Shown: positions 31,046 to 40,657, counted from the first letter of the stretch. The stretch: 44,508 bases of DNA from an uncultured Ruminococcus sp. (GCA_902762785.1 CACWPL010000025.1:1-44508); one strand, 5' to 3'. Notes: generated from the letters alone by a model not told the origin. Program-made: numbers and translations.

Positions 31046-34000
31046 ATGAAAAAGATCAAGGCCATGCTCGCGGCATGCATGATGCTCGCGGCGCTCGCCG
31101 CCGGCACGGCACTGCCGGCATCTGCGGCTGAGACCAGCGGCTACGAGGGCATCTATGCCATCCGCAACGTCAACAGCGGGAAGTTCCTCAACGTCGCCGG
31201 CGGTGTCGCTGCTGCGGGCACGAACATCCAGCAGTGGAGCTCCGATGCGGCGCATGCCTATGACACCTGGCATGTGGTACGCGACACGGACGGTGCCTAC
31301 CACATCTATTCCATGCTCGGCGACGGCGCCACCTGGGCGCTCGCCAGCGAGACGAACGGCAACATCGCCCTTGCGAAGGCGTCCTCTGCCGACACCCAGC
31401 GCTTCGACCTGGCCGGCAATGCGGACGGCAGCTTCCATCTCGTGGAGGTCGCCAGCGGTAAGACGGTCGAGATCATCAATGCCGAGACCGATTCCGGCGC
31501 GAACGTGCAGCTCTGGGAGATCAACGGCGCCACCTGCCAGAACTGGGAGCTGATCCCGGTGATGTGGGACGCGGACGACAAGGAGACCCCCTGCACCGTC
31601 TCCGGCGACAGCTTCACCCCCGGCGACCTCAATGACGATGGCTCCGTGGACGTCATGGACATGGGCCTTGCCAAGCGTCTGCTCGTCCAGGGCGGCGGCA
31701 CCGACCATGTCAAGCATGCCGCCAATGTGGACGGCAAGACCGGCGTGACCGTCTCGGACTTCATCGCCCTGCACAAGTTCGTCCATACGGGCGAGGGCGG
31801 ATTCATCCGTGAGGACGTGCCGATGGAGCGCGTCTATGCGGCAGTCGACGGCAGCTTCGAGAAGGCCTATGTGGAGACGACCAATGAGGGCTTCACGCAG
31901 TCGGCGTATCTCAATCTGTATAATGAGGTCGGGGCGGACATGTCCTTCAATGTGGACGTGCCCTCTGCGGGCATCTATGCGCTCAAGGTCCGCTTCGCCA
32001 ACGGCGGCGCGGCAGCGCGCGGCGCGAGCATCGAGGTCAACGGCTCGCTCTATCGCTATGCGCTCACCGGCGAGGCGACCGGCGCGTGGACGACCTGGCA
32101 GGAGGAGACCGTCAACATCGCGCTCCATGCCGGTCTGAACAAGATCGTCATCACGTCCCTGACTGCGGACGGTGCGGCCAACCTCGACAGTCTCACCATC
32201 TCGGACACCACCGAGGCCGAGTCTCCGAAGACCGCCATCCCGCCGATCAAGGCGACCCCGTCCGGCGGCGCGAAGAATCAGAAGGGCGTCGGCATGCAGA
32301 TGGAGTACCTCAACAGAGGCGTCTCTGCGGCGTATACCGGCAGCGGCCTGCTCGTGTCGTGGCGTCTGCTCGCGACCGATGATGAGACCACCAATTTCAA
32401 GATCTACAAGAACGGCGAGTTCGTTGCCGATGTTGCAGCGGGCGCGGCGACCAACTACTTCATCTCCGGCGCGGCCCCGACGGACAGCATCACCGTCGAC
32501 ACCTATGTCGGCCGCACGATGACCGAGCAGGCGAACAAGGCGACCATGTTCGGCACGAAGAATTCCGGCGTTTCCGGCGCGTACTTCGACATCAACACCC
32601 AGCGTCCCGCCGACCAGACCATGCCCGACGGCACGACCTGCTCCTACACCGAGAACGACTGCTCCGTCGGTGACATCGACGGCGACGGACAGTACGAGAT
32701 CTTCGTGAAGTGGGATCCGTCCAACTCGAAGGACAATTCCAATGACGGCTACACCGGTACGACCTTCATCGACTGCTATCGTCTCGACGGTACGCTCGTA
32801 TGGCGCATCGACCTGGGCAAGAATATCCGCTCCGGCGCGCATTATACGCAGTACCTCGTCTATGACTTCGACGGCGACGGCAAGTGCGAGCTGATCTGCA
32901 AGACTGCCGACGGCACCAAGGACGGCAAGGGCAGCGTGATCGGCGATGCCTCCAAGGACTATCGCTCGACCTACTACAGAGCCTCCAAGAAGACCTATGT
33001 ACAGGGCAAGATCCTTGAGGGGCCGGAGTATCTGACGCTCTTTGACGGTATGACGGGCGCGGCGCTCGATACGGTCGACTATGATCCGGCAAGAGGCGAC
33101 ATCACCCAGTGGGGCGATGACTACGGCAACCGCGTCGACCGCTTTACCGCGTGCGTGGCTTACCTCGACGGTGAGCATGCGTCCGCCTGCTTCGGCCGCG
33201 GCTATTATACGCGCCTTGCCATGGCGGCATGGGATGTCAAGAATGGCAAGCTGTCCAAGCGCTGGGTATTCGATACCGGGTTCAATGTGAGCGCGGCCGG
33301 CTACGGCGACGGCAACCATCACTGCCTCGGCGCAGATGTCGACGGCGATGGCAAGCAGGAGGTCGTATGCGGCTCCGCCGTCATCGACGACAGCGGCAAG
33401 CTCCTCTATACCACGAGCAACGCGCACGGCGATGCCGTCCACATCGGCGACTTCGACCCGACCCATCCGGGCATCGAGATCTTCCAGTGCCTCGAGGATG
33501 AGAAGCATCCGAACGGCAAGGCGATCAATTTCGGTGTCGAGCTGCGTGACGCCGCGACGGGCGCCCCGCTCTTCCGTGAGACCGCCGGCGGCGATACCGG
33601 CCGCTGCATCGCCGACAACCTCATCGCCGGCAATGCGGGCGCCGAGATGGCAGGCTCCCACAACAGCGTCCTCTATGACTGCGTGACCGGCAAGCAGATG
33701 AAGGATGCGTCCGGCAACGACATGACGTTCGCGAGCATCACCAAGTGGGGCCAGAACTCCGTCGTTTACTGGACGGATGTCCTCGAGCGTGCCGTCCTCG
33801 ACCGCACCATGGCCGACCAGTACGGCAAGGGCCGCGTCTTCACCGGCGACGGCGTGACCTACAACAACTACTCGAAGTCCAACGCGTGCCTGACCTGCGA
33901 CCTCATGGGCGACTGGCGCGAGGAGATGATCTTCCGCAAGTCCGACGGCGGTCTGCGCGTGTTCACCACGACCTACTCGACCGAGTACCCGATCTACACG

Positions 34001-34141
34001 CTGATGCACAACGCCCAGTACCGCGTCCAGGTGGCGGCGCAGAACAACGGCTACAACCAGCCGCCGCACACCGACTACTTCCTCGGCACCGGCTTCCCGC
34101 TGCCGGAGGTACCCACGGTCTATGACTACAAGGCCAACTAA
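31046..34141 (+). CDS. Secreted rhamnogalacturonan lyase (PL11) with ricin-type, dockerin and CBM35-like domains
   Basis: 1031 residues. Signal peptide about 1-28 (ending PASAAE). A ricin-type beta-trefoil (CBM13-like) follows at about 33-170 (YAIRNVNSGKFLNVAGG, then three lobes), a type I dockerin at about 190-250 (GDLNDDGSVDVMDMGLAKRL and a weaker second half), a CBM35-like domain at about 262-390, and a PL11 catalytic domain from about 415 to the end (MEYLNRGVSAAYTGSGLLVS, DIDGDGQYEIFVKWDPSN, YDFDGDGKCELICKTADG, GDGNHHCLGADVDGDGK). The enzyme cleaves the rhamnogalacturonan I backbone of pectin by beta-elimination. The dockerin is internal, not terminal. ATG 31046 fits GGAGAGGG upstream better than the ATG six bases before. 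Cellulosome attachment inferred. Confidence 0.93.
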   Translation: MKKIKAMLAACMMLAALAAGTALPASAAETSGYEGIYAIRNVNSGKFLNVAGGVAAAGTNIQQWSSDAAHAYDTWHVVRDTDGAYHIYSMLGDGATWALASETNGNIALAKASSADTQRFDLAGNADGSFHLVEVASGKTVEIINAETDSGANVQLWEINGATCQNWELIPVMWDADDKETPCTVSGDSFTPGDLNDDGSVDVMDMGLAKRLLVQGGGTDHVKHAANVDGKTGVTVSDFIALHKFVHTGEGGFIREDVPMERVYAAVDGSFEKAYVETTNEGFTQSAYLNLYNEVGADMSFNVDVPSAGIYALKVRFANGGAAARGASIEVNGSLYRYALTGEATGAWTTWQEETVNIALHAGLNKIVITSLTADGAANLDSLTISDTTEAESPKTAIPPIKATPSGGAKNQKGVGMQMEYLNRGVSAAYTGSGLLVSWRLLATDDETTNFKIYKNGEFVADVAAGAATNYFISGAAPTDSITVDTYVGRTMTEQANKATMFGTKNSGVSGAYFDINTQRPADQTMPDGTTCSYTENDCSVGDIDGDGQYEIFVKWDPSNSKDNSNDGYTGTTFIDCYRLDGTLVWRIDLGKNIRSGAHYTQYLVYDFDGDGKCELICKTADGTKDGKGSVIGDASKDYRSTYYRASKKTYVQGKILEGPEYLTLFDGMTGAALDTVDYDPARGDITQWGDDYGNRVDRFTACVAYLDGEHASACFGRGYYTRLAMAAWDVKNGKLSKRWVFDTGFNVSAAGYGDGNHHCLGADVDGDGKQEVVCGSAVIDDSGKLLYTTSNAHGDAVHIGDFDPTHPGIEIFQCLEDEKHPNGKAINFGVELRDAATGAPLFRETAGGDTGRCIADNLIAGNAGAEMAGSHNSVLYDCVTGKQMKDASGNDMTFASITKWGQNSVVYWTDVLERAVLDRTMADQYGKGRVFTGDGVTYNNYSKSNACLTCDLMGDWREEMIFRKSDGGLRVFTTTYSTEYPIYTLMHNAQYRVQVAAQNNGYNQPPHTDYFLGTGFPLPEVPTVYDYKAN

Positions 34142-34151
34142 CTGACGAAAC

Positions 34152-34185
34152 ATCGCCCTCGGCACGCGCCGGGGGCGATTCTTTC
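34152..34185 (+). terminator. Terminator after the lyase gene
   Basis: Stem ATCGCCC...GGGCGAT with inner CGGC/GCCG pairs, followed by TCTTT. Confidence 0.75.
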
Positions 34186-34195
34186 CGCCGTCTGC

Positions 34196-34224
34196 TTGAC
34201 GTTCGTGCGGAAACGTGGTATACT
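34196..34224 (+). promoter_or_regulatory. Promoter of the membrane protein-comM-rodA-vanZ stretch
   Basis: TTGACG (34196-34201), 17-bp spacer, TATACT (34219-34224); start near 34231. No other promoter was seen before the terminator at 38744, so four genes may be one operon. Confidence 0.7.
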
Positions 34225-34284
34225 GTATAGTGGTGCATCATCTGCATCCAAGAATGACGACAATGATACGATAGGGGGATCATC

Positions 34285-35505
34285 ATGGGCAAGCAGGACA
34301 ACAAGGACCGTTTCGCGCATTATGCACACTGCCGCACCCTTATGGCAAAGCATACGAGGAACCACATGCTCCGCTGGAAGATCGCGCTGGTGGTGCTGCT
34401 GACGAACTTTTTCTGCCACGTCATGACCTTCGGCGCCAAGTATGCGGGCCAGTCGATCCAGACGGTCGCGGCCTATATCGAGCCGGAGGAGCGCTTCTCG
34501 CTCGGAAAGGGCATGGGGTCGATCGTCGCCATGGCCGCGATGACGATCACAGTGATCATCGTGGCGTTCTTTGTGAAGAACGCGAAGGCCAAGCTCATCG
34601 CCGTGCTGGCGGGCGTGGCGTTCCTCGGCGGCGTCACGATCGTGAACTACAGCCACCAGCCGGCCGCTGTTGCCAATGGCACGGTCGGGGCATCGTTCAT
34701 GGCCTTCGGTATGGGCGTGCTGGCGCTGCTCTTCTCAGCGGCGGTGATCGCGGTGAGCTTTTTTGGCGAATCGAAGCGGCCGCTGCTCGTGTACGCACTA
34801 TTTGGCATCATCTTTTTGGGATGGGTCACGGACTGCTTCCATCTGGTCACGGCGATCGTGCTGACGATCCTGTTCATCCCGGCCTTCCTGGAGGTCCGAG
34901 AGATGATCTGGCTCAAGGAGCAGCCGGGATACCCGCTGTTCAGCGAGAGCCTGGACGAGAAGCCGCGCCATGCCGTTTACCATGCCGATCATAAGAGAGA
35001 CGATGTGGTCGATACCGAGATGGGCGATGTCTATACGGACCCCGTCAAGGGCTCGCCGGACTACCGCGAGCTGACCGATGAAGAGGCGATCGAGCGCAAG
35101 CTCGAGGCGCACCGGATCCGTAAGGCGCGTGACAAGGCGCTGCTCGAGGAAGAGGCGGCGCGCAGTGCGCTCTACCGCATCGAGGACGATGGCGGCGATG
35201 CCATGCCCGGTGTCGAGATCAAGACCGAGGAGGAGATCGCTGCGGAGCAGGCGGCCAAGGAGGCCAAGCGTCTGGCCGAGAAGCCTGTGACCGCCGACGA
35301 CATCCCCATGCCGACCTGGGACATGCCGGACGCCGCGCCGATCCAGGACGTCAAGGCCGACGACATTCCCATGCCGACCTGGGACGAGCCCGCCTCGCCG
35401 AAGAAGGACCCTGTGACGGATCATTCGCCCATCACCTCCGACTTTCCCGAGATCGCAGGGGACATCCCGGATCTGCCGGACATCCCCGACATCCCCAAGC
35501 TGTAA
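34285..35505 (+). CDS. Membrane protein with charged cytoplasmic tail and a duplicated motif
   Basis: 406 residues, not a recognised family. About five or six hydrophobic segments lie between residues 29 and 210 (for example WKIALVVLLTNFFCHVMTF), then a charged helical region of about 100 residues (ERKLEAHRIRKARDKALLEEE) and a tail in which ADDIPMPTWD occurs twice, 22 residues apart, followed by a Pro/Asp run (IPDLPDIPDIPKL). The repeats look like short linear binding motifs. It opens the operon that ends with rodA and vanZ-like genes, so a role near the cell wall is possible but unproven. Stop is 15 bases before comM. Confidence 0.6.
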   Translation: MGKQDNKDRFAHYAHCRTLMAKHTRNHMLRWKIALVVLLTNFFCHVMTFGAKYAGQSIQTVAAYIEPEERFSLGKGMGSIVAMAAMTITVIIVAFFVKNAKAKLIAVLAGVAFLGGVTIVNYSHQPAAVANGTVGASFMAFGMGVLALLFSAAVIAVSFFGESKRPLLVYALFGIIFLGWVTDCFHLVTAIVLTILFIPAFLEVREMIWLKEQPGYPLFSESLDEKPRHAVYHADHKRDDVVDTEMGDVYTDPVKGSPDYRELTDEEAIERKLEAHRIRKARDKALLEEEAARSALYRIEDDGGDAMPGVEIKTEEEIAAEQAAKEAKRLAEKPVTADDIPMPTWDMPDAAPIQDVKADDIPMPTWDEPASPKKDPVTDHSPITSDFPEIAGDIPDLPDIPDIPKL

Positions 35506-35520
35506 AGGAGCCATCTGCAC

Positions 35521-37047
35521 ATGTTTACAAAGCTACGCTCTTTCGGACTTTTCGGCATGAACGCCTTCCCGGTGACGGTCGAGGCCGAGGTCTCGCAGGG
35601 GCATCCGCAGTTCGACATCAGCGGTCTGCCGGACATCGGCGTCAAGGAGAGCCGCGACCGTGTCCGCAGCGCACTGGCCTCCATCGGGATCCGTTTCCCG
35701 AAGGGACGCGTGCTGATGAACCTCGCGCCCGCCGATGTGAAGAAGTCCGGCACGTCCTATGACCTAGCCATCTTTGCGGCGCTGCTGGCCGCCATGGGCG
35801 TGCTGCCGATCCAAATGCCGAAGAGCATCTTCATCGGCGAGCTGGGACTGAACGGCACGCTCCACGGCATCCGCGGCGCGATGACCATGACCATGCTTGC
35901 CCGCAGCAGCGGCTTCGAGGAGATCTATGTCCCGCGCGAGAACGTGCAGGAGGCCGCCGTGATCGACGGCATCCGTGTCTATGGCATCGAGAGCTGCGCG
36001 GAGCTGGTCGGGCACCTGCTGGGGGAGCACCCGCTCACGCCCGCGCCGTGCATCAGTCCGGAATCGGCCGTCCCGCCGGAGGATATGCTGGATTTCAGCG
36101 ACATCCGCGGGCAGGTCAAGGCGCGTGCCGGTGTGGAGCTCGCGGCAGCGGGCGGGCACAACATCCTGCTCGTGGGGTCGCCCGGCTCCGGCAAGAGCAT
36201 GCTGGCCGACCGCATCCCGTCCATCCTCCCGAAGATGACGCGTGAGGAGATCCTGGAGACGACGAACGTCTACTCTGTGGCCGGGCAGCTCTCCAAGACG
36301 CAGCCGCTCATCACGGCGCGTCCCTTCCGCGCCCCGCACCACACGGTCTCCGCGGCCGGACTGATCGGCGGCGGCAGCATCCCCGCGCCCGGCGAGATCT
36401 CGCTGGCACACAACGGCGTGCTGTTCCTCGATGAGCTGGCTGAGTTCGACCGCTCCACGCTCGAGATCCTCCGCCAGCCCCTCGAGAGCCGGGAGGTCAC
36501 GATCTCCCGTGCGGCCGGGACGGCAGTCTATCCGTGCAATATCATGCTCGTGGCGGCGATGAATCCCTGTCCCTGCGGGTATTACGGCTCGCCGGTGCGG
36601 CAGTGTACCTGCTCGCGCAAGCAGGTGCAGGCGTATCTCGGCAAGATCTCCGGCCCGCTGCTCGACCGCTTCGACCTGCATGTGGATGTCGACCCCGTGC
36701 CGTTCGAGGACCTCGCGTCCCAGGAGACCGGCGAGAGCTCCGCGGCCATCCGCGAGCGCATCGAGGCAGCACGCGACCGCCAGCGGGAGCGGTTCCGCGG
36801 GACGGACATCTACTGCAACGCCATGATCCCCGACCATCTGCTCGGTGAGCTCTGCCAGATGGACGAGAGCACCCAGATGCTCATGCGCACGCTCCACGAC
36901 CGCTACGGCATCAGCGCCCGCACGCACAGCCGTCTCCAGCGCGTGGCGCGTTCCGCTGCCGACCTGCGCGGGAGCGACCGCATCGAGCGGCAGGACCTCG
37001 CCGTCGCCGCACAGTTCCGCGGCTTCGACAGCAAATACCTGAAATGA
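35521..37047 (+). CDS. comM: Magnesium chelatase-like AAA+ ATPase, ComM/YifB family
   Basis: 508 residues. N-terminal ChlI-like domain (LFGMNAFPVTVEAEVSQGHP, DIGVKESRDRVRSAL), Walker A LVGSPGSGKSMLADRI, the conserved RPFRAPHHTVSAAGLIGGG, Walker B GVLFLDELAEFDRST, and AAMNPCPCGYYG with the cysteine cluster; the C-terminal domain reads ARTHSRLQRVARSAADL. In competent bacteria ComM is a branch-migration helicase that extends recombination between incoming and chromosomal DNA. AAGGAGCC lies 9 bases upstream of the ATG. Confidence 0.95.
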   Translation: MFTKLRSFGLFGMNAFPVTVEAEVSQGHPQFDISGLPDIGVKESRDRVRSALASIGIRFPKGRVLMNLAPADVKKSGTSYDLAIFAALLAAMGVLPIQMPKSIFIGELGLNGTLHGIRGAMTMTMLARSSGFEEIYVPRENVQEAAVIDGIRVYGIESCAELVGHLLGEHPLTPAPCISPESAVPPEDMLDFSDIRGQVKARAGVELAAAGGHNILLVGSPGSGKSMLADRIPSILPKMTREEILETTNVYSVAGQLSKTQPLITARPFRAPHHTVSAAGLIGGGSIPAPGEISLAHNGVLFLDELAEFDRSTLEILRQPLESREVTISRAAGTAVYPCNIMLVAAMNPCPCGYYGSPVRQCTCSRKQVQAYLGKISGPLLDRFDLHVDVDPVPFEDLASQETGESSAAIRERIEAARDRQRERFRGTDIYCNAMIPDHLLGELCQMDESTQMLMRTLHDRYGISARTHSRLQRVARSAADLRGSDRIERQDLAVAAQFRGFDSKYLK

Positions 37048-37068
37048 CCGACCATCTAGGAGGGATGT

Positions 37069-38217
37069 ATGAGATCGTTTTTTGAGAACGTCCGTCGGTA
37101 CGTCCGTGCCACGGACAAGAGCCTGCTCGCGGCCGCCATCCTCTGCTCGGTCATCAGCTGCATGATGATCTACAGCATCGCGGCCAACAGTCTGATCGAC
37201 CGCTGCGACATGAGCACCTTCCGCACGCAGGTCATCGCGAGCGCGATGGGGCTCGTCATCTTCACCGTGCTCAGTGTGCTCGACTATAACAAATTCATCA
37301 AGCTATGGGTCGTCTACGCCCCAGTGGCCATCGCACTGGTGCTCCTGACGTTCACCGGCCTCGGCTACAAGCGAAGCGGCGCGGACGACCAGGCGTGGCT
37401 CCAGATCGGACCTTTCTACCTGCAGCCCTCGGAGCTGCTCAAGCTGGCCTTCATCCTGACGTTCGCGTTCCACCTCTCCCGCGTCGAGGAGCGCATGAAC
37501 GAGCTGCCGCAGATGCTCCTGCTCTGCCTGCACGCCGCCGTCCCGGTCGGCCTGATCGGATTGCAGGGCGACTACGGCACCGCGATCGTGTTCGCGGTCA
37601 TCTTCATGGCGATGCTGTTCAGTGCGCGCATCAAGCTGCGGTATCTGCTCGCGGCGGCGGTGCTGATCCCGTCGGCGCTGTTCGTGGCGTGGAACTTCAT
37701 CCTACAGGACACGCATAAGAACCGCATCCTCGTCCTCATCCACCCCGGCATGGACCCGGAGAATCTGGAGTACCAGCAGGATCACGCGCTCGCGGCGCTC
37801 GCCAATGGCGGGGTGTTCGGGCAGGGGCTCGTCGATGGGGACTATGTCACCGTCCCGGAGATGCACAACGACTTCATTTATTCCTATATCGGCCAGGTAT
37901 GGGGCATCGTGGGCTCGCTGGCGGTCATGGTGCTGCTGGTGTTCATCATCCTGAAGGTGCTCACGGACTGCCTGGAATCGAAGAATCTCCAGGGCCGCTT
38001 CATCTGCATCGGCACCTTTGCGATGCTCTTCGCGCACTGCTTCATGAACATCGGCATGGTGCTCAAGGTCATGCCCGTCATCGGCATCCCGCTGCCGTTC
38101 CTCAGCGCGGGCGGCACGGCGGTGGTCTGCATGTACACCGCCATCGGCATCGTCAACAGCACACGCTGCCACAATGTCCGCAAATACCGCATCTTCTACG
38201 AGATCGAGCCGGATTGA
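37069..38217 (+). CDS. rodA: RodA/FtsW family SEDS peptidoglycan glycosyltransferase
   Basis: 382 residues, about ten spans. SEDS proteins polymerise lipid II with a partner class B PBP. Marks: LQIGPFYLQPSELLKLAFIL, LQGDYGTAIVF, ALAALANGGVFGQGL and the C-terminal PLPFLSAGGTAVV. The loop usually containing HTDFIF is EMHNDFIYSYIG here. Closest in size to RodA. The partner PBP is not in this window. AGGAGGG stands before the ATG. Confidence 0.92.
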   Translation: MRSFFENVRRYVRATDKSLLAAAILCSVISCMMIYSIAANSLIDRCDMSTFRTQVIASAMGLVIFTVLSVLDYNKFIKLWVVYAPVAIALVLLTFTGLGYKRSGADDQAWLQIGPFYLQPSELLKLAFILTFAFHLSRVEERMNELPQMLLLCLHAAVPVGLIGLQGDYGTAIVFAVIFMAMLFSARIKLRYLLAAAVLIPSALFVAWNFILQDTHKNRILVLIHPGMDPENLEYQQDHALAALANGGVFGQGLVDGDYVTVPEMHNDFIYSYIGQVWGIVGSLAVMVLLVFIILKVLTDCLESKNLQGRFICIGTFAMLFAHCFMNIGMVLKVMPVIGIPLPFLSAGGTAVVCMYTAIGIVNSTRCHNVRKYRIFYEIEPD

Positions 38218-38248
38218 TCCGGCTCGGATGCTTTGAACGGAGGTCATT

Positions 38249-38737
38249 TTGAAGAAACGTCTCGTCTATCCCGTACTGCTGATCGCTTTGATGATCTTCA
38301 TCTTCTGTATGTCCGCGCAGCCCGCCGACGACAGCACCGTGACCAGCTCGCGCTTCTGCACGCTGGCCGCACGTCTGCTCATCAGCGGCTTCGATGCGTT
38401 CTCCCAGCAGATGCAGATCCAGATCGTGGACGGACTGGCCTTTGTCGTCCGCAAGGCGGCACATTTCAGCGAGTACGGACTGATGGGCTTCCTCTGGTAC
38501 CTTTGGCTCCGTGACCGCCGCGGCGGGATGCCGATCGCGCTCGGCGCCGCGGCGCTCTACGCGGTCACAGACGAGATCCATCAGTATTTCGTCCCCGGCC
38601 GCTCCTGCGAGCTGCGTGACGTGCTCGTGGACACGAGCGGCGCCCTGACCGGCATCCTCGCGGCATTCGTGCTGCTGAGCGTGATCTGGTGCCTCCGTCA
38701 TCAGGACGCGCAGCAGCGCGGCATCTGGCATATGTAA
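38249..38737 (+). CDS. VanZ-like membrane protein
   Basis: 162 residues from a TTG start at 38249, supported by GGAGG 5 bases upstream; no ATG fits. It has four or five spans with the VanZ core VVRKAAHFSEYGLMGFLW, the loop AVTDEIHQYFVPGRSCELRD and VDTSGALTGI. VanZ gives low-level teicoplanin resistance; the wider family is of unsettled function and often a simple envelope gene. It comes directly after rodA and is followed by a strong hairpin. Confidence 0.85.
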   Translation: MKKRLVYPVLLIALMIFIFCMSAQPADDSTVTSSRFCTLAARLLISGFDAFSQQMQIQIVDGLAFVVRKAAHFSEYGLMGFLWYLWLRDRRGGMPIALGAAALYAVTDEIHQYFVPGRSCELRDVLVDTSGALTGILAAFVLLSVIWCLRHQDAQQRGIWHM

Positions 38738-38743
38738 AAGCAT

Positions 38744-38772
38744 CCCCCGCACATCAGCGCGATGTGCGGGGG
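38744..38772. terminator. Strong hairpin between vanZ-like gene and convergent hflX
   Basis: Perfect 12-bp stem CCCCCGCACATC/GATGTGCGGGGG with loop AGCGC. The right side has ACTTTG; the left side on the minus strand has ATGCTTTTAC, so it can serve both genes. Confidence 0.75.
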
Positions 38773-38793
38773 ACTTTGTGCGATATGATCGGT

Positions 38794-40044
38794 TCATGCC
38801 TCGTCCACGAGGAACGCCGCGGCCTGCTTTTGCCGCCTGACATCGACGAGGACGTCCACGAGCGTGCCCTCGGCGGTGTACTCCTCGGAGAAGAGCTTGC
38901 CCTCCTCGCGCAGGGTCTGCAAAAAGCTGCCCTCTGCATAGGGGATGCAGAGCTTCATGCGCTTGGCTGTCTGCGGGAGACGGTGGACGATGGCGGTCAG
39001 CAGGGCATCGAGCCCGTCGCCATGCTTGGCGCTGATCCAGACATCCTCATCGTCGCTCTGCTTGGGGATGTCGACGAGGTCGGCCTTGTTGAGGACGTGG
39101 ATCTGCGGGATCTCGGCGCAGCCGAGGTCATCGAGCAGCGCCTGCGTGATCTGCATCCGGTCGGCGACATCCGGCTCGGAGGCATCGAGGACGTGCAGGA
39201 TCAGGTCGGCACGCGCGGTCTCCTCGAGCGTGGAACGGAACGCCTCGACCAGATGGTGCGGCAGACGCCGGATCAGGCCGACCGTGTCGGAGAGGAGCAC
39301 GCTGCGCCCGTCCGGCAGCTCGAGCGCACGGGCGGTGACGTCGAGCGTGGCGAAGAGCTTGTCCTCCGCGAGGACGCCGGCATCGGTGAGCATGTTGAAG
39401 AGGGTGGACTTCCCGGCGTTCGTGTAGCCGACGATGGCGGCCGTGAGCACGCCGTCCTTGCGGCGGCGGCTGCCGAGGAACTTGCGGTGCTTCTCCATCT
39501 CGCGCAGCTCATGCTCGAGCGAGGCGATGCGGCTGCGGATGTGACGGCGGTCGGTCTCGAGCTTGGTCTCACCGGGGCCGCGCGTACCGATGCCGCCGCC
39601 GAGACGGGAGAGCGCAGTGCCCATGCCCGTCAGGCGCGTGAGTCGGTACTTGTACTGCGCGAGCGCGACCTGCACCTTGCCCTCGGCCGTGCGGGCACGC
39701 CCGGCGAAGATGTCGAGGATCAGCATGGTACGGTCGATGACCTTGCAGTCGGTGGCGTCGGAGATGTTGCGCATCTGCATGCCGGTCAGCTCCGTGTCGA
39801 AGATGAGCATGTCCGCGCCGATGGCGGCCGCCTGCTCCTTGAGCTCCTCGAGCTTGCCGGCACCGATGCAGGTGGCGGCCTCCGGGGCGGGGCGGGACTG
39901 GATGCAGGTCGCGGCGACCTCACAGCCGGCGGTGTCGGCGAGCTCTGCGAGCTCGTCCATGGACTGTGCGGCGTCGTAGTCGCCCGTATCCAGGCCGACG
40001 AGGATGACGAGGGGACGTGCCTCCTCCTGTGCGATGTCGTGCAT
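38794..40044 (-). CDS. hflX: Ribosome-associated GTPase HflX
   Basis: 416 residues. GTPase that splits stalled or stress-frozen 70S ribosomes. The N-terminal domain contains TCIGAGKLEELKEQAAAI and DTELTGMQMRNIS, the HflX signature IGTRGPGETKLETDRR precedes the G domain, and the GTP motifs are GYTNAGKST, DTVGLIRRLP and NKADL. The ATG follows AAGGAGGC. It is the last gene of a minus-strand block whose other members deal with RNA. Confidence 0.95.
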   Translation of the reverse strand: MHDIAQEEARPLVILVGLDTGDYDAAQSMDELAELADTAGCEVAATCIQSRPAPEAATCIGAGKLEELKEQAAAIGADMLIFDTELTGMQMRNISDATDCKVIDRTMLILDIFAGRARTAEGKVQVALAQYKYRLTRLTGMGTALSRLGGGIGTRGPGETKLETDRRHIRSRIASLEHELREMEKHRKFLGSRRRKDGVLTAAIVGYTNAGKSTLFNMLTDAGVLAEDKLFATLDVTARALELPDGRSVLLSDTVGLIRRLPHHLVEAFRSTLEETARADLILHVLDASEPDVADRMQITQALLDDLGCAEIPQIHVLNKADLVDIPKQSDDEDVWISAKHGDGLDALLTAIVHRLPQTAKRMKLCIPYAEGSFLQTLREEGKLFSEEYTAEGTLVDVLVDVRRQKQAAAFLVDEA

Positions 40045-40053
40045 AGAGCCTCC

Positions 40054-40626
40054 TTACTCGTCCATGGCCAGACGCGCGCGGACGGCGGGGTCGGTCATGG
40101 GATAGATGCGTTCGGACGGGAGCGCGGCCTTGTCGAGCCTACCGGCATGGCGCTGCGCGTCCCATTTGTGTACCTGCGGGGTGATGTCGGTGATGCGGAC
40201 GATGCCGTCGAGATAGGCAGAGAGCGCCGCGGCCTTGATGCCCATTTGCAGGGCAGGACGGCCGATGGGCGTCCCGTCCGGCTTGCGGTCGGGGTCCCAC
40301 TGGACGCGCACGGGCGAGGCATCGAGCGCCTGCCGCCAGTCGCCGGGGTCCTTGCCGCAGGGCGAGGTCAGCACGGCCTGCCGCAGCAGCGTCTCGAACG
40401 CGCCGCGGTCGAGGTCGATGGCCAGGATGTGCTCCTGGTCCTTCTTGGCGCCCCATCCGGCGCGGTACATCATCCATAGGAACGACGGCTTGATCCACGT
40501 CATCCGCGTCCGGGAGAACTGCTCCCCGAAGGCCTGGAGCCGCACCGCCTCCTCGGCGATGCCGGCGCGATAGGCCTGGTAGACGCGGATCGCGGCGCCG
40601 TCGTACTGTGCGTATATCTCTTTCAT
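40054..40626 (-). CDS. DUF4291 family protein
   Basis: 190 residues, a family of unknown function, as far as I know, recognisable by YAQYDGAAIRVYQAYRAGIA near the start, then SRTRMTWIKPSFLWMMYRAGWG and QEHILAIDLDRGAFE, followed by VRVQWDPDR and ALQMG. The true start is at 40626, before which a long spurious frame continues. The Shine-Dalgarno is weak (GAGAG). The gene lies 9 bases before hflX and 31 behind a small basic protein, in the RNA block, which makes a role in RNA handling plausible but unproven. Confidence 0.8.
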   Translation of the reverse strand: MKEIYAQYDGAAIRVYQAYRAGIAEEAVRLQAFGEQFSRTRMTWIKPSFLWMMYRAGWGAKKDQEHILAIDLDRGAFETLLRQAVLTSPCGKDPGDWRQALDASPVRVQWDPDRKPDGTPIGRPALQMGIKAAALSAYLDGIVRITDITPQVHKWDAQRHAGRLDKAALPSERIYPMTDPAVRARLAMDE

Positions 40627-40657
40627 CGGTCTCTCTTTCCGGGGCCTGCCCGGAGGA

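Noticed and set aside
30920-34165. A 1081-codon open frame antisense to the rhamnogalacturonan lyase
   Set aside because: Shadow frame; spans the promoter and terminator of the real gene and shows no domain.
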